A stretch of DNA of 64,000 bases from Solidesulfovibrio carbinolicus (GTDB taxonomy: Bacteria > Desulfobacterota > Desulfovibrionia > Desulfovibrionales > Desulfovibrionaceae). Numbering within the stretch: the first letter of the stretch is position 1; every line of letters begins with the position of its first letter. This document shows positions 37,593-45,831 of this stretch, piece after piece. The notes beneath the pieces were generated by a model. The model worked only from the letters and a program-made list of their open reading frames with translations. It did no database searches and was not told where the DNA came from. The position numbers and the translations under genes are program-made. The stretch covers positions 3,968,001-4,032,000 of the forward strand of contig NZ_CP026538.1 in NCBI RefSeq assembly GCF_004135975.1, in the 5' to 3' direction.

Positions 37593-38921
37593 ATGCTTAA
37601 CGCCATTACCTTTGCCAATTTCAAGAGCTACCAAAGCGCACGGCTCCCGCTTTCGCCGCTCACGGTGTTGATTGGTGCCAACGCTGCGGGAAAAAGCAAC
37701 GCCATAGAGGCCATGCGACTCTTGGCCTGGCTGGCTCAAGGGCAAAAACTCTCTTCAATACAATATCTCGTCGAAAATACGGACAGAATTGTTCGAGGCA
37801 GAACGATTGACCTGTCATTTTGCAGAACTGGACAATTTGGTCTCGGCTGCGAAACCAGCACACCAGACTGGAACAATCTTTTCATGGAAATATCCTTGCG
37901 CGAAGACGGACTGCACATCACCAAGGAACACATATCTAGTCACGAATCAAACATTCCACTCTACACCATAGACCAGCAATCAACAGGAAACAACACAGAC
38001 GTTAGTGTAGCCTACAATAATTTTTCACGAGGTCGCAACAAGCCGCACATAAGATGCAGCGACCAGTTCGCCATCTTTACACAACTCACCAGCGCCGCCA
38101 CGCTCAACGCGCAACACAAGCAATCCCAGGAGATCATTCCGCAGATCGCACGGGCCTACGAACAATGGCTCAGCGCTATGTTGTTCCTCGACCCCGCACC
38201 AGCCAAAATGCGAGATTATGCTTTCCCGTCGGAAAAACGCCTCCAGGGTGACGGCTCAAACCTCTCAGGGGTGCTTTACAACCTCTGGGGAAACGACAGC
38301 GAGGCCGTCGTCGAGCCTTACGCAACGCAACGATTTGAAATATTGAATTTTATCAAGAGCCTCCCAGAACAAGACATCGAAGAGATTGACTTCCTTATTG
38401 AGCCAAGAGGCGGCGTCATGGTGCGGCTCAAAGAAACTTTCGGCGGCGACAAAAGAGGATACGACGCCTCGTTGCTCTCTGACGGAACCCTGCGCGTTCT
38501 GGCAATCGTTGCCGCCATGCTCTCCGCGGACGAAGGCAGTCTTGTGGTCATCGAAGAAATCGACAATGGCGTCCACCCAAGCCGCGCCCGCCATCTTCTG
38601 GAAGGCATCCGAAAAATCGCTGACAGACGCCGTCTCCGGGTACTCCTGTCAACGCACAACCCGGCGATGACCGACGCGCTACCAGACGCATCCATTCAAG
38701 ATGTTGTCTACTGCTACCGCTCGCCAGCGGACGGGGCCAGCAAGCTTGTTCAACTCAAGGACTTGCCGGACTTCCCGGAACTCGTCGCCCAAGGCCCGCT
38801 TGGCCAACTCATGACCGCCGGCATTCTCGAACGATTCGTCAAACAACATCGCAGCCCTGAAGAACGCAAAGCCCTTGCCCATGCCTGGTTGGACAAAATA
38901 CGGAGCAAGGCTGAACAATGA
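37593..38921 (+). CDS. AAA_21/ABC-type ATPase of an ATPase-PIN pair, possible defence protein
   Basis: A 442-residue soluble ATPase of the SMC/RecF-like AAA_21 group. Opening ITFANFKSY is typical; Walker A is GANAAGKS (28-35); an ABC-signature equivalent LLSDGTLR precedes Walker B VVIEEIDNGVHP and an H-loop LLSTHNPA. A long alpha/beta insert (about 90-270) is unlike housekeeping RecF/RecN. GTG-ATG occur in tandem at 37590/37593 behind AAAGGA; the ATG is taken. It overlaps a PIN-nuclease gene by ATGA, and the pair is visibly AT-richer than ribD and the genes after it, suggesting acquisition. Related ATPases drive defence systems such as Septu, PARIS and OLD-type systems, but the exact family is not recognised. 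Confidence 0.85.
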   Translation: MLNAITFANFKSYQSARLPLSPLTVLIGANAAGKSNAIEAMRLLAWLAQGQKLSSIQYLVENTDRIVRGRTIDLSFCRTGQFGLGCETSTPDWNNLFMEISLREDGLHITKEHISSHESNIPLYTIDQQSTGNNTDVSVAYNNFSRGRNKPHIRCSDQFAIFTQLTSAATLNAQHKQSQEIIPQIARAYEQWLSAMLFLDPAPAKMRDYAFPSEKRLQGDGSNLSGVLYNLWGNDSEAVVEPYATQRFEILNFIKSLPEQDIEEIDFLIEPRGGVMVRLKETFGGDKRGYDASLLSDGTLRVLAIVAAMLSADEGSLVVIEEIDNGVHPSRARHLLEGIRKIADRRRLRVLLSTHNPAMTDALPDASIQDVVYCYRSPADGASKLVQLKDLPDFPELVAQGPLGQLMTAGILERFVKQHRSPEERKALAHAWLDKIRSKAEQ

Positions 38922-39400
38922 GCGCGATAGTCCTCCTCGACACTTCCATCTACATGAATGTGCTGGACATACCGGGATGGAACCAGCACCGGGAAATTGT
39001 CCTTGCTGATTTCGGCACAAAAATCGACAATAGCGACATTTTCTTGCTCCCCATGGCGGCCATATGGGAAACAGGCAATCATATCGCCCGTCTCGCTGAC
39101 GGAGCGACGAGAAGAAAGTATGCCGACCTCTTGGTGAAAGACGTTCAGCTAGCGATCACTGGCCAGCATCCTTATCGCCCCACCCATTTCCCAAACCGTG
39201 ACGAATTTCAACGATGGCTTGGTACATTTCCTGACTATGCCATGCGAAACAAAACACCGGCCAAGACCACGGAGGGCATCAGCCTCAGCGACTGTTCAAT
39301 CATCAATGAATTTTACAGAACTTGCGAGAAACATCCAATGTCTAACGTCTATATCTGGTCATTAGACCTGGATTTAAATTCCTACGTTCAATGCGCATGA
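38918..39400 (+). CDS. PIN-domain nuclease-like protein paired with the ATPase
   Basis: A 160-residue protein with the acidic layout of PIN ribonucleases: D8 in IVLLDTSIYMN, E51 in AAIWETGNH, D125 in ISLSDCSII and D150/D152 in IWSLDLDLN at the last strand. The ATG overlaps the ATPase stop by four bases, so the two products should be made together. In VapC-type modules a PIN protein is paired with a small DNA-binding antitoxin; here the partner is a large ATPase, so the nuclease may be held inactive or triggered by it (inference). Composition is AT-rich like the ATPase gene. Confidence 0.8.
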   Translation: MSAIVLLDTSIYMNVLDIPGWNQHREIVLADFGTKIDNSDIFLLPMAAIWETGNHIARLADGATRRKYADLLVKDVQLAITGQHPYRPTHFPNRDEFQRWLGTFPDYAMRNKTPAKTTEGISLSDCSIINEFYRTCEKHPMSNVYIWSLDLDLNSYVQCA

Positions 39401-39444
39401 AGCACTAATCACAAACCATCCCCATACTCAATCCGTGCAATACG

Positions 39445-40563
39445 TCATCCCGTCTGCCCCAGGTATTCCATGACCGCCTCCAGATCGATGGTCAGGGTCG
39501 GCCCCTTGTCCGTCTCGGCATAGCGGGCCGAGCCGTAGGGGTCGTATTCGTAGGGCGCGATCAGGCCGTTGAATATTTCGCGCAGGGCGCGCGCGCCGAT
39601 GCGGGCGTTTTTGGCCGCCGCGTCGGCGATGGCCGTGATGGCTTGGTCCGTGACGAGCAGCCGGATGCCCATGTGGCGGAAATATTCCAGGCACAGGCGC
39701 AGGGGCGAATTGGGCGAACCGATAAGAATCTGGCGCAGCTCGTCGCGCCCCAGTTCCTCCAACATGGCCACCGCGCCGAACCGGGCAATAAACTGCGGCA
39801 TCATGCCGAAGGCGAACATGTCGGCCAGGCGCAGGTATTCCCGCAGCCGGAACCGGGTCACGGTGCGCACGTTCATGGTGCCGTCGGGCCGGCGCTCCAC
39901 TTCCGAGACTTCCTTGAGCCGCCGGTCGTCGCGCCGGTTGACGATGCAGTTGTAGACTTGGTCGTAGAGTTCCTCGAAGGCCCCGCCGCAGATGAACAGC
40001 AGCTTGCCCGTCTCCAGGGGAATCTCGCGGGTGACCTCCTGGCCGTCTTCCAGGACCGTGGCCCGGTAGAGAAACTCCTCGCCTTCCAGGAGCGTCAAGA
40101 GCGCGTACTGGGTGGTGATGCCCTCGACATTGGGCTTGCCCGACACCCGGGCCGAAATCTTGTCCACTTCGTCCACGCACACCGTGGCGTTTTCCAGATA
40201 GTCCTTGAGCTGCGCGGCGGTCATGGCCCCGCCGAAGGTCACCCTGGCCCGGGCTTCGAGCTTTTTGAAAAGCCGGGTGGTGCGGTCCTCGCCCTCGATC
40301 TCGGGGGACAGGGTGTTGGCGTTGATGATGAGCATGAGGCGGAAGCGGTCCAGCTCGGGATGGGCTTCGTAAAAGGCGGCCACGGCCTGCATGAGGGTGG
40401 TCTTGCCCGTGCCGGAGTTGCCGATAAGGAGCACGTTGGGGGCCGGCAGGCCATGGATGTGCTTGTACAGCGACACGCTGATGCGGCGCAGGAGCTCCTG
40501 CTGGCCGAGCACCCGGGCGGCGAGGAAGGCGTTTATTTCCGTGGGCAGTATCCGGTTTTCCAT
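39445..40563 (-). CDS. ClpX-like AAA+ ATPase without zinc-binding domain
   Basis: A 372-residue AAA+ protein resembling the ATPase core of ClpX: Walker A GNSGTGKT, Walker B VCVDEVDK, a TTQYALLTLLEG sensor region, and the C-terminal small domain (FGMMPQFIARFGAVAMLEELGRDELRQIL...GARALREIF). Compared with ClpX it lacks the N-terminal Cys4 zinc domain, the GYVG pore loop reads EIEG, and no IGF ClpP-binding loop is seen. It may therefore remodel a partner without delivering it to ClpP. The ATG at 40563 follows AAGGA. Convergent with the ATPase-PIN cassette (44-base gap). Confidence 0.82.
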   Translation of the reverse strand: MENRILPTEINAFLAARVLGQQELLRRISVSLYKHIHGLPAPNVLLIGNSGTGKTTLMQAVAAFYEAHPELDRFRLMLIINANTLSPEIEGEDRTTRLFKKLEARARVTFGGAMTAAQLKDYLENATVCVDEVDKISARVSGKPNVEGITTQYALLTLLEGEEFLYRATVLEDGQEVTREIPLETGKLLFICGGAFEELYDQVYNCIVNRRDDRRLKEVSEVERRPDGTMNVRTVTRFRLREYLRLADMFAFGMMPQFIARFGAVAMLEELGRDELRQILIGSPNSPLRLCLEYFRHMGIRLLVTDQAITAIADAAAKNARIGARALREIFNGLIAPYEYDPYGSARYAETDKGPTLTIDLEAVMEYLGQTG

Positions 40564-40743
40564 GGGCACGTCCTTGGGCGATTTCCTTATGCTTACCGCG
40601 TCCCCCGGCCCCGGACAAGCCGTCCCGACGACGGCCGCCGGAACGACGGCGTTTCCTGCCAGTCGCCATGCCGGGTCCGTTGGTTTCCCAACCGGCCAGA
40701 GAACCAAGCCACGCCGCCTCCCCTTTAACCCTTTTCTCCATGC

Positions 40744-40782
40744 GGGGGGTCCGGGGGCCTCAGGCCCCCGGCCGCCGGAGGC
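40744..40782. repeat. dispersed palindromic repeat, copy 2
   Basis: A 39-base sequence, CCGGGGGCCTCAGGCCCCCGG hairpin core flanked by GCCGCCGGAGGC, identical in inverse orientation to 48109-48147. It sits in the 314-base divergent gap (40564-40877) between the ClpX-like gene and cvpA, where no gene was seen. Confidence 0.75.
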
Positions 40783-40877
40783 AGCCTTTCGCTCCCCCTC
40801 ATCCCCGATAGCTTGGTTTTTGCGGCGGCATCTGCTACCGATGCGGTCGCGACGGCAAACCACCGCCGCCACACGCC

Positions 40878-41981
40878 ATGACGCCGACACTCAATATCGC
40901 CGACCTCTCCCTGGCCATTTTGTGGCTCTTTTTTGCCGTGCGCGGCTATATGCGCGGTCTGGTCAAGGAGGCCGGCTCCCTGGCCGCCATCGTCACGGCC
41001 TTTTATCTGGCCGGGGCTTACCACAAGCAGCTCGCCCCCAACCTCACCGAATACATTTCCGGCAACTACGCCGGCACGGCCGCGTATCTGCTCATTTTCA
41101 CGGTGACGCTTTTGGGCGTGTGGTTCGTGGCCCTGACCATCTCGGGCATCGTGAAAATCACCATGACCCAGTGGGCCGACCGGTTTTTTGGCGGCGGCTT
41201 CGGGTTGGCCAAGGGCGTCATTTTGACGGCCGTGCTGCTGTTTCTCCTGCGCCTGGCCGCGCCGGACCCGGATTTCCTCAAAGGTTCGCTGTTGGTGCCG
41301 GTCCTGGACAAGATGAGCACTCGGCTTGTCAATTACATCCCACCCGACATCAATGAGAAGCTGCGCAAGTTCAGCAAGAAAGAACTGCCCGATCCCATAA
41401 ACGCGGCCCTGGAGAAAAAAGCGGCCGCCGCCGCTGCCGCCGCCGCCGCGGCCATTGGCGACAAGAAACCGGCCGAGGCCGACAAAAAGCCGCCTGAGCC
41501 GGAGAAGAAAGCTGAACCGGCCAAGAAGCCCGAAACCAAACCTGAGGCCAAACCCGAGGCCAAACCGGCCGAGCCGGCCAAAAAGGCCGAACCGGCCAAG
41601 CCGGAAGCCGACAAAAAACCGGCCGCCCCGGCCCCCAAGGCTGAGGCCAAGCCGGCCGAGCCGGCCAAGAAGCCCCAGAGCACGCCGGCCGAACCAGCCA
41701 AAAAGCCCGACGCCAAGCCGACTGAACCGGCCAAAAAGGCCGAGCCGGCCAAGCCCGAATCCAGCCTCAAGCCGGTCTCGCCCGGACTCAAGGTCGAAAT
41801 GCGGTCAACCCAAGCCGCCACGCCGGGCCAGACGCCGGCCAGGCGCGCCGAGGCCGCCAAGGCCCCGGAGAGCGCCCCCTCGCCGGCCGCTGCCGCCGAC
41901 AAAACGGCCCCCACGGCCAAACCCCGGCCCGCCGCCCCAGACAAAGCCCTCCAGGCGGCCGCCACGGACAAGCCCTCATGA
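40878..41981 (+). CDS. CvpA-family membrane protein with long Lys/Pro/Ala/Glu repeat tail
   Basis: A 367-residue protein. Residues 1-150 are a CvpA domain with four membrane segments (ADLSLAILWLFFAVRGYMRGLVKEAGSLAAI is typical). From about 170 to the end it is low-complexity, built on irregular repeats of AEPAKK and KPEAKP, with a run of ten or more alanines just before. Such a tail is unusual for CvpA proteins, which normally end near residue 165-180. It overlaps mazG by four bases. CvpA proteins are linked to colicin V export and envelope maintenance. Confidence 0.85.
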   Translation: MTPTLNIADLSLAILWLFFAVRGYMRGLVKEAGSLAAIVTAFYLAGAYHKQLAPNLTEYISGNYAGTAAYLLIFTVTLLGVWFVALTISGIVKITMTQWADRFFGGGFGLAKGVILTAVLLFLLRLAAPDPDFLKGSLLVPVLDKMSTRLVNYIPPDINEKLRKFSKKELPDPINAALEKKAAAAAAAAAAAIGDKKPAEADKKPPEPEKKAEPAKKPETKPEAKPEAKPAEPAKKAEPAKPEADKKPAAPAPKAEAKPAEPAKKPQSTPAEPAKKPDAKPTEPAKKAEPAKPESSLKPVSPGLKVEMRSTQAATPGQTPARRAEAAKAPESAPSPAAAADKTAPTAKPRPAAPDKALQAAATDKPS

Positions 41982-42772
41982 CCGAACAAGATACCCGGAA
42001 AAACGCCGCCGCCCTGGCCGGCCTTCAAGACGTGATTGATTCCCTGCTCGGCCCGGACGGCTGCCCCTGGGACAAGGCGCAGACCCCGGAAACGCTGTGC
42101 GACTACATCATCGAGGAATCCTTCGAACTGGTGGACTGCATCCGCTCGGGGGACGTGGCCGGCGTTGGCGAGGAACTGGGCGACGTGCTCTTTTTGCTGC
42201 TCTTTGTCGCCACCCTCCACGAACGGCGCGGGGACTTCGATCTGGCCCAGGCCTTTGACGGAGCCGCCGCCAAGATGATCCGCCGCCATCCCCATGTGTT
42301 CGCCGACTGCGACATCAAGGACCGCGAGGAACTGCTGCGCAACTGGGAGCGCATCAAGCGGGCCGAGAAAGCCGAGAAAACCGGCCTTTACGCCAGCCTG
42401 CCCAAGGGTCTGCCGCCGCTTTTAAAGGCCTACCGCGTCCATTCCAAGGCCGCCCGGGCCGGGTTCACCTGGGAGTCCGACGAAGCCATGGCCGCGGCCC
42501 TTGCCGCCGAGCGGGCCGAGTTCGAGGCGGCCGTGGCCGCCGGGGACCAGACGGCCATGGAAGAGGAATTCGGCGACTACCTCTTTTCGCTCACCGAATA
42601 CGGCCGCCGCCTGGGCCTTAAGGCCAACGCCTGCCTGGACGGGGCGGTCTCCAAATTCCTGTCCCGCTACAAGGCCATGGAAAAGCTGGCCGCCGCCCGG
42701 GGGCTGGACCTCGACAAGCTGGACATGGCCGCCAAGAACGCCCTGTGGGACGAGGTGAAGATCGGCTCTTAG
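41978..42772 (+). CDS. mazG: nucleoside triphosphate pyrophosphohydrolase MazG
   Basis: A 264-residue protein of two MazG repeats that hydrolyses (d)NTPs to monophosphate and pyrophosphate. The first metal site is EESFEL with a following GEELGDVLFLLL; the second is EEEFGDYLFSL. The opening LQDVIDSLLGPDGCPWDKAQTPETL is diagnostic. Overlaps cvpA by ATGA and is followed by the photolyase gene after 36 bases. Confidence 0.93.
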   Translation: MTEQDTRKNAAALAGLQDVIDSLLGPDGCPWDKAQTPETLCDYIIEESFELVDCIRSGDVAGVGEELGDVLFLLLFVATLHERRGDFDLAQAFDGAAAKMIRRHPHVFADCDIKDREELLRNWERIKRAEKAEKTGLYASLPKGLPPLLKAYRVHSKAARAGFTWESDEAMAAALAAERAEFEAAVAAGDQTAMEEEFGDYLFSLTEYGRRLGLKANACLDGAVSKFLSRYKAMEKLAAARGLDLDKLDMAAKNALWDEVKIGS

Positions 42773-42808
42773 CTTGCAAGCGCCCCCCTGACCGCCTACA
42801 AGTGAAGG

Positions 42809-44158
42809 ATGCTGGTCCATCCCGCCCGCGTCCGACCACTCGCCGAAAAACCCCGCCGCGCCGGGCCGGTCGTCTATTGGATGAGCCGCGACCAGCGGGC
42901 CGAAGACAACTGGGCCCTGCTCGCCGCCGCCGATCTGGCCCGGGAAACCGGCGCGCTGCTCCATGTCGCCTTTGCCCTGGCTCCGGGCTTTCCAGGAGCC
43001 AGCCTTCGCCACTACGACTTCATGTTGCGCGGCCTGGCCGAAACCGAGGCCGCGCTTCGGGCGCGCGGCATCCCCTTCCACCTGCTGCCGGGCGATCCGG
43101 CCGTGACCTTGCCGCAATTCCTGCACGACATCGGGGCCGGAACCTGCGTCACCGACTTCGACCCCATGCGCGTCAAGACCCTATGGAAACGCGCCGTGGC
43201 CGAGGCTTACGCCGGCCCACTCCTCGAAGCCGACGCCCACAACGTCGTCCCCTGCGTCGTGGCCTCGCCGCGCCGGGAATACGCAGCCGCCACCTTTCGC
43301 CCGAAAATCCACAAGCGGCTCCAGGAATTCCTGGAACCCTTCCCCGAGCTGCCGGCCTTTCCCGACGCCGCCCTGGTCGCCACCCCCGCCGTGGACTGGG
43401 GCGCGGCCCGGGCCAGCCTCTCCGTGGACGCCTTCCCCGGCCCGGTCCCGGACATCGTCCCCGGCCCGGCTGCGGCCCGGGCCGCCCTGGACGCGTTTAC
43501 GGCCGAGCGCCTGCCCGGCTACGCCGCGCGCCGCAACGACCCCAACGCCGGGGCCGTCTCGGGCCTGTCGCCCTATTTCCACTTCGGCCAGCTTGCCCCC
43601 CAACGCGCCGCCCTGGAGGTGCTGGCCGCCCGGGCACGCCATGCCGATGACGCCGACGCCTATCTCGAAGAACTCCTCGTGCGCCGCGAGCTGTCCGACA
43701 ACTACTGCCACTATGCGCCCCACTACGACCGCTACGACGCCCTGCCCGACTGGGCGCGCAAGACCCTGGACGAACATGCCGGCGACGAGCGGGAACACCT
43801 CTACACCCCGGCCCAGTTCGAGGCCGCCGCCAGCCATGAAGCCCTGTGGAACGCCGCCCAGCGCGAACTGGTCGCCACGGGCCGCATCCACGGCTACATG
43901 CGCATGTACTGGGCGAAAAAAATCCTGGAATGGTCGCCCTCGCCGCGCCAGGCCCTGGACACGGCCCTGTCCCTCAACGACCGCTATGCCCTGGACGGGC
44001 GCGACCCCAACGGCGTGGTCGGCGTGCTGTGGTCCGTGGGCGGCCTCCACGACCGGCCCTGGGCCACGCGGCCGGTTTTCGGCCAGATCCGCTACATGAA
44101 CGAACGGGGCTGTCGCCGCAAATTCGACGCCGACGCCTACATCGCCCGCCACTTGTAA
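42809..44158 (+). CDS. class II deoxyribodipyrimidine photolyase
   Basis: A 449-residue flavoprotein that repairs UV-induced cyclobutane pyrimidine dimers. The opening VVYWMSRDQRAEDNWALL, and MRMYWAKKILEWSPSPRQAL, DRYALDGRDPNGVVGVLWSVGG and WATRPVFGQIRYMNERGCRRKF in the FAD-binding half, are hallmarks of the class II (not class I) group. Length is normal. Start at 42809 has only an adjacent AAGG. UV-exposed or shallow habitat is a possible inference. Confidence 0.93.
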   Translation: MLVHPARVRPLAEKPRRAGPVVYWMSRDQRAEDNWALLAAADLARETGALLHVAFALAPGFPGASLRHYDFMLRGLAETEAALRARGIPFHLLPGDPAVTLPQFLHDIGAGTCVTDFDPMRVKTLWKRAVAEAYAGPLLEADAHNVVPCVVASPRREYAAATFRPKIHKRLQEFLEPFPELPAFPDAALVATPAVDWGAARASLSVDAFPGPVPDIVPGPAAARAALDAFTAERLPGYAARRNDPNAGAVSGLSPYFHFGQLAPQRAALEVLAARARHADDADAYLEELLVRRELSDNYCHYAPHYDRYDALPDWARKTLDEHAGDEREHLYTPAQFEAAASHEALWNAAQRELVATGRIHGYMRMYWAKKILEWSPSPRQALDTALSLNDRYALDGRDPNGVVGVLWSVGGLHDRPWATRPVFGQIRYMNERGCRRKFDADAYIARHL

Positions 44159-44167
44159 GGAAGCATC

Positions 44168-44896
44168 ATGTCCGGACGTACCCGCAAACTGCTCCTGGCC
44201 GCCCTGGCCGTGGCCCTGGTCGCCGCCTTTTTCGGCCTGGGGCTGCACAAGCATCTCACCCTGGAAGCGCTCAAGGCCTCCCGGCAGGCCCTGACCGAGG
44301 CCCGGGCCGCCGCGCCGTTGACCTTTGCCGCCGGCTATTTCCTGCTCTACGTGCTGATGGCCGCCCTGAGCCTGCCCGGGGCCACGGTGCTGACCCTGGG
44401 CGGCGCGGCGGTCTTCGGCTTCTGGACAACGCTTGTCCTGGTCTCCTTTGCCAGCACCATCGGCGCGACCCTGGCCTGCGCCCTGTCGCGCACGCTCTTT
44501 CGCGAGGCCGTCACCAAACGCCTGGGGCCAAGGCTGGCCGCCGTGGACGCGGGACTGGCCCGGGAAGGGGCCTTTTACCTCTTCACCCTGCGGCTGGTGC
44601 CCCTTTTTCCCTTTTTCGTGGTCAACGCCGTCATGGGACTCACCGCCGTGCCCTTGTCCACCTTCTACCTCGTCTCCCAGATCGGTATGCTCCCGGGCAC
44701 GGCGGTCTACGTCAACGCCGGAACCCGGCTCGGCGAGCTGACCTCGTTGTCGGGCATCGTCTCGCCAGGGCTTCTCGTGTCCTTTGCCCTGCTGGGCGTC
44801 TTTCCCCTGGCCGCCCGGCGCGCCGTGGAGGCCGTGCGGCGAAAACGCGCCGAGAAAAGCGCGCAACCGGCCCCATCCGGGCCAAACCACCCGTAA
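44168..44896 (+). CDS. TVP38/TMEM64 (DedA-like) membrane protein
   Basis: A 242-residue protein with about five to six membrane segments and the SNARE-associated-Golgi core: LPGATVLTLGGAAVFGFW, FASTIGATLACALSRTLFRE and YLFTLRLVPLFPFFVVNAVMGLT. The C-terminus is basic. Members of this family are lipid scramblases or transporters; this one's role is unknown. AAGGAAG precedes the ATG; it lies nine bases after the photolyase stop and 11 bases before gnd. Confidence 0.9.
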   Translation: MSGRTRKLLLAALAVALVAAFFGLGLHKHLTLEALKASRQALTEARAAAPLTFAAGYFLLYVLMAALSLPGATVLTLGGAAVFGFWTTLVLVSFASTIGATLACALSRTLFREAVTKRLGPRLAAVDAGLAREGAFYLFTLRLVPLFPFFVVNAVMGLTAVPLSTFYLVSQIGMLPGTAVYVNAGTRLGELTSLSGIVSPGLLVSFALLGVFPLAARRAVEAVRRKRAEKSAQPAPSGPNHP

Positions 44897-44907
44897 GGAG
44901 TCACGCC

Positions 44908-45831
44908 ATGAACATCGCGATGGTCGGCCTTGGACGCATGGGCCTCAACATGGCCAGACGGCTGGCCCGGGGCGGCGTCGCCGTGACCGCCTACAACCGC
45001 ACCGTGCAAAAAGCCCATGACTTCGCCGCCGAGGAAGGCGGGGCCGCCCGGGCCGTGGATTCCATCCCCGATCTCGTGGCCGCCCTGCCCACGCCCCGCC
45101 TCGTCTGGCTCATGCTGCCGGCTGGAACCGCCACCGACGAACACATCGACGAACTTTTGCCCCTGCTCTCCCCGGGCGACATCCTGGTGGACGGCGGCAA
45201 CACCTTTTTCCGCGACGACCTGCGCCGCCACGAAGCCGCCGCCCAGGTGGGCGTGCGCTACTGCGACGCCGGCGTGTCCGGCGGCATCTGGGGCCTGGCC
45301 GAGGGCTACTGCATCATGATCGGGGCCGAACCCGACGTGGCCGCCGTGCTCAAACCCTACCTGGACGTGCTGACCGGCCCCGGCGGCAACCTGCACACCG
45401 GCCCGGTGGGTTCCGGGCATTACGTCAAGATGGTCCACAACGGCATCGAGTACGGCATGATGCAGGCCTATGCCGAGGGATTCGAGATCCTGGCCGCCTC
45501 GCAGTTCGGGGAAAAGCTCGACTTCACGGCCATCTGCGACCTGTGGAACCATGGCTCGGTGGTGCGCTCGTGGCTGCTCGAACTGGCCCAGCGCGCCTTT
45601 GCCGCCGACCCGCGCCTGGAGTCCCTGGAAGCCTACGTGGACGATTCCGGCGAGGGCCGCTGGACCGTCAACCAGGCCGTGGAAAACGCCGTGTCCGCCC
45701 CGGTCATCACCGCCTCGCTTTTCGAGCGCTTCCGCTCCCGCCAGCCCAACGCCTTCCAGGACCGGGTGCTGGCCGCCCTGCGCAACCAGTTCGGCGGCCA
45801 CGCCGTCAAAAGGAAGGACGGCCATGACTAG
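44908..45831 (+). CDS. gnd: 6-phosphogluconate dehydrogenase, decarboxylating (short form)
   Basis: A 307-residue enzyme converting 6-phosphogluconate to ribulose 5-phosphate, CO2 and reduced cofactor. The N-terminal Rossmann motif is GLGRMGLN, and the substrate site has DAGVSGGIWGLAEG and GHYVKMVHNGIEYGMMQ. About 160 residues shorter than the classical enzyme, this is the short form often using NAD. AAGGAG precedes the ATG. It overlaps zwf by eight bases. Confidence 0.93.
   Translation: MNIAMVGLGRMGLNMARRLARGGVAVTAYNRTVQKAHDFAAEEGGAARAVDSIPDLVAALPTPRLVWLMLPAGTATDEHIDELLPLLSPGDILVDGGNTFFRDDLRRHEAAAQVGVRYCDAGVSGGIWGLAEGYCIMIGAEPDVAAVLKPYLDVLTGPGGNLHTGPVGSGHYVKMVHNGIEYGMMQAYAEGFEILAASQFGEKLDFTAICDLWNHGSVVRSWLLELAQRAFAADPRLESLEAYVDDSGEGRWTVNQAVENAVSAPVITASLFERFRSRQPNAFQDRVLAALRNQFGGHAVKRKDGHD

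Noticed and set aside
41410..41970. The Lys/Pro/Ala/Glu stretch in the CvpA gene as a possible frameshift or CRISPR-like repeat
   Set aside because: The frame stays open to an ATGA overlap with mazG, and the units are irregular protein-level repeats, not regularly spaced DNA repeats.
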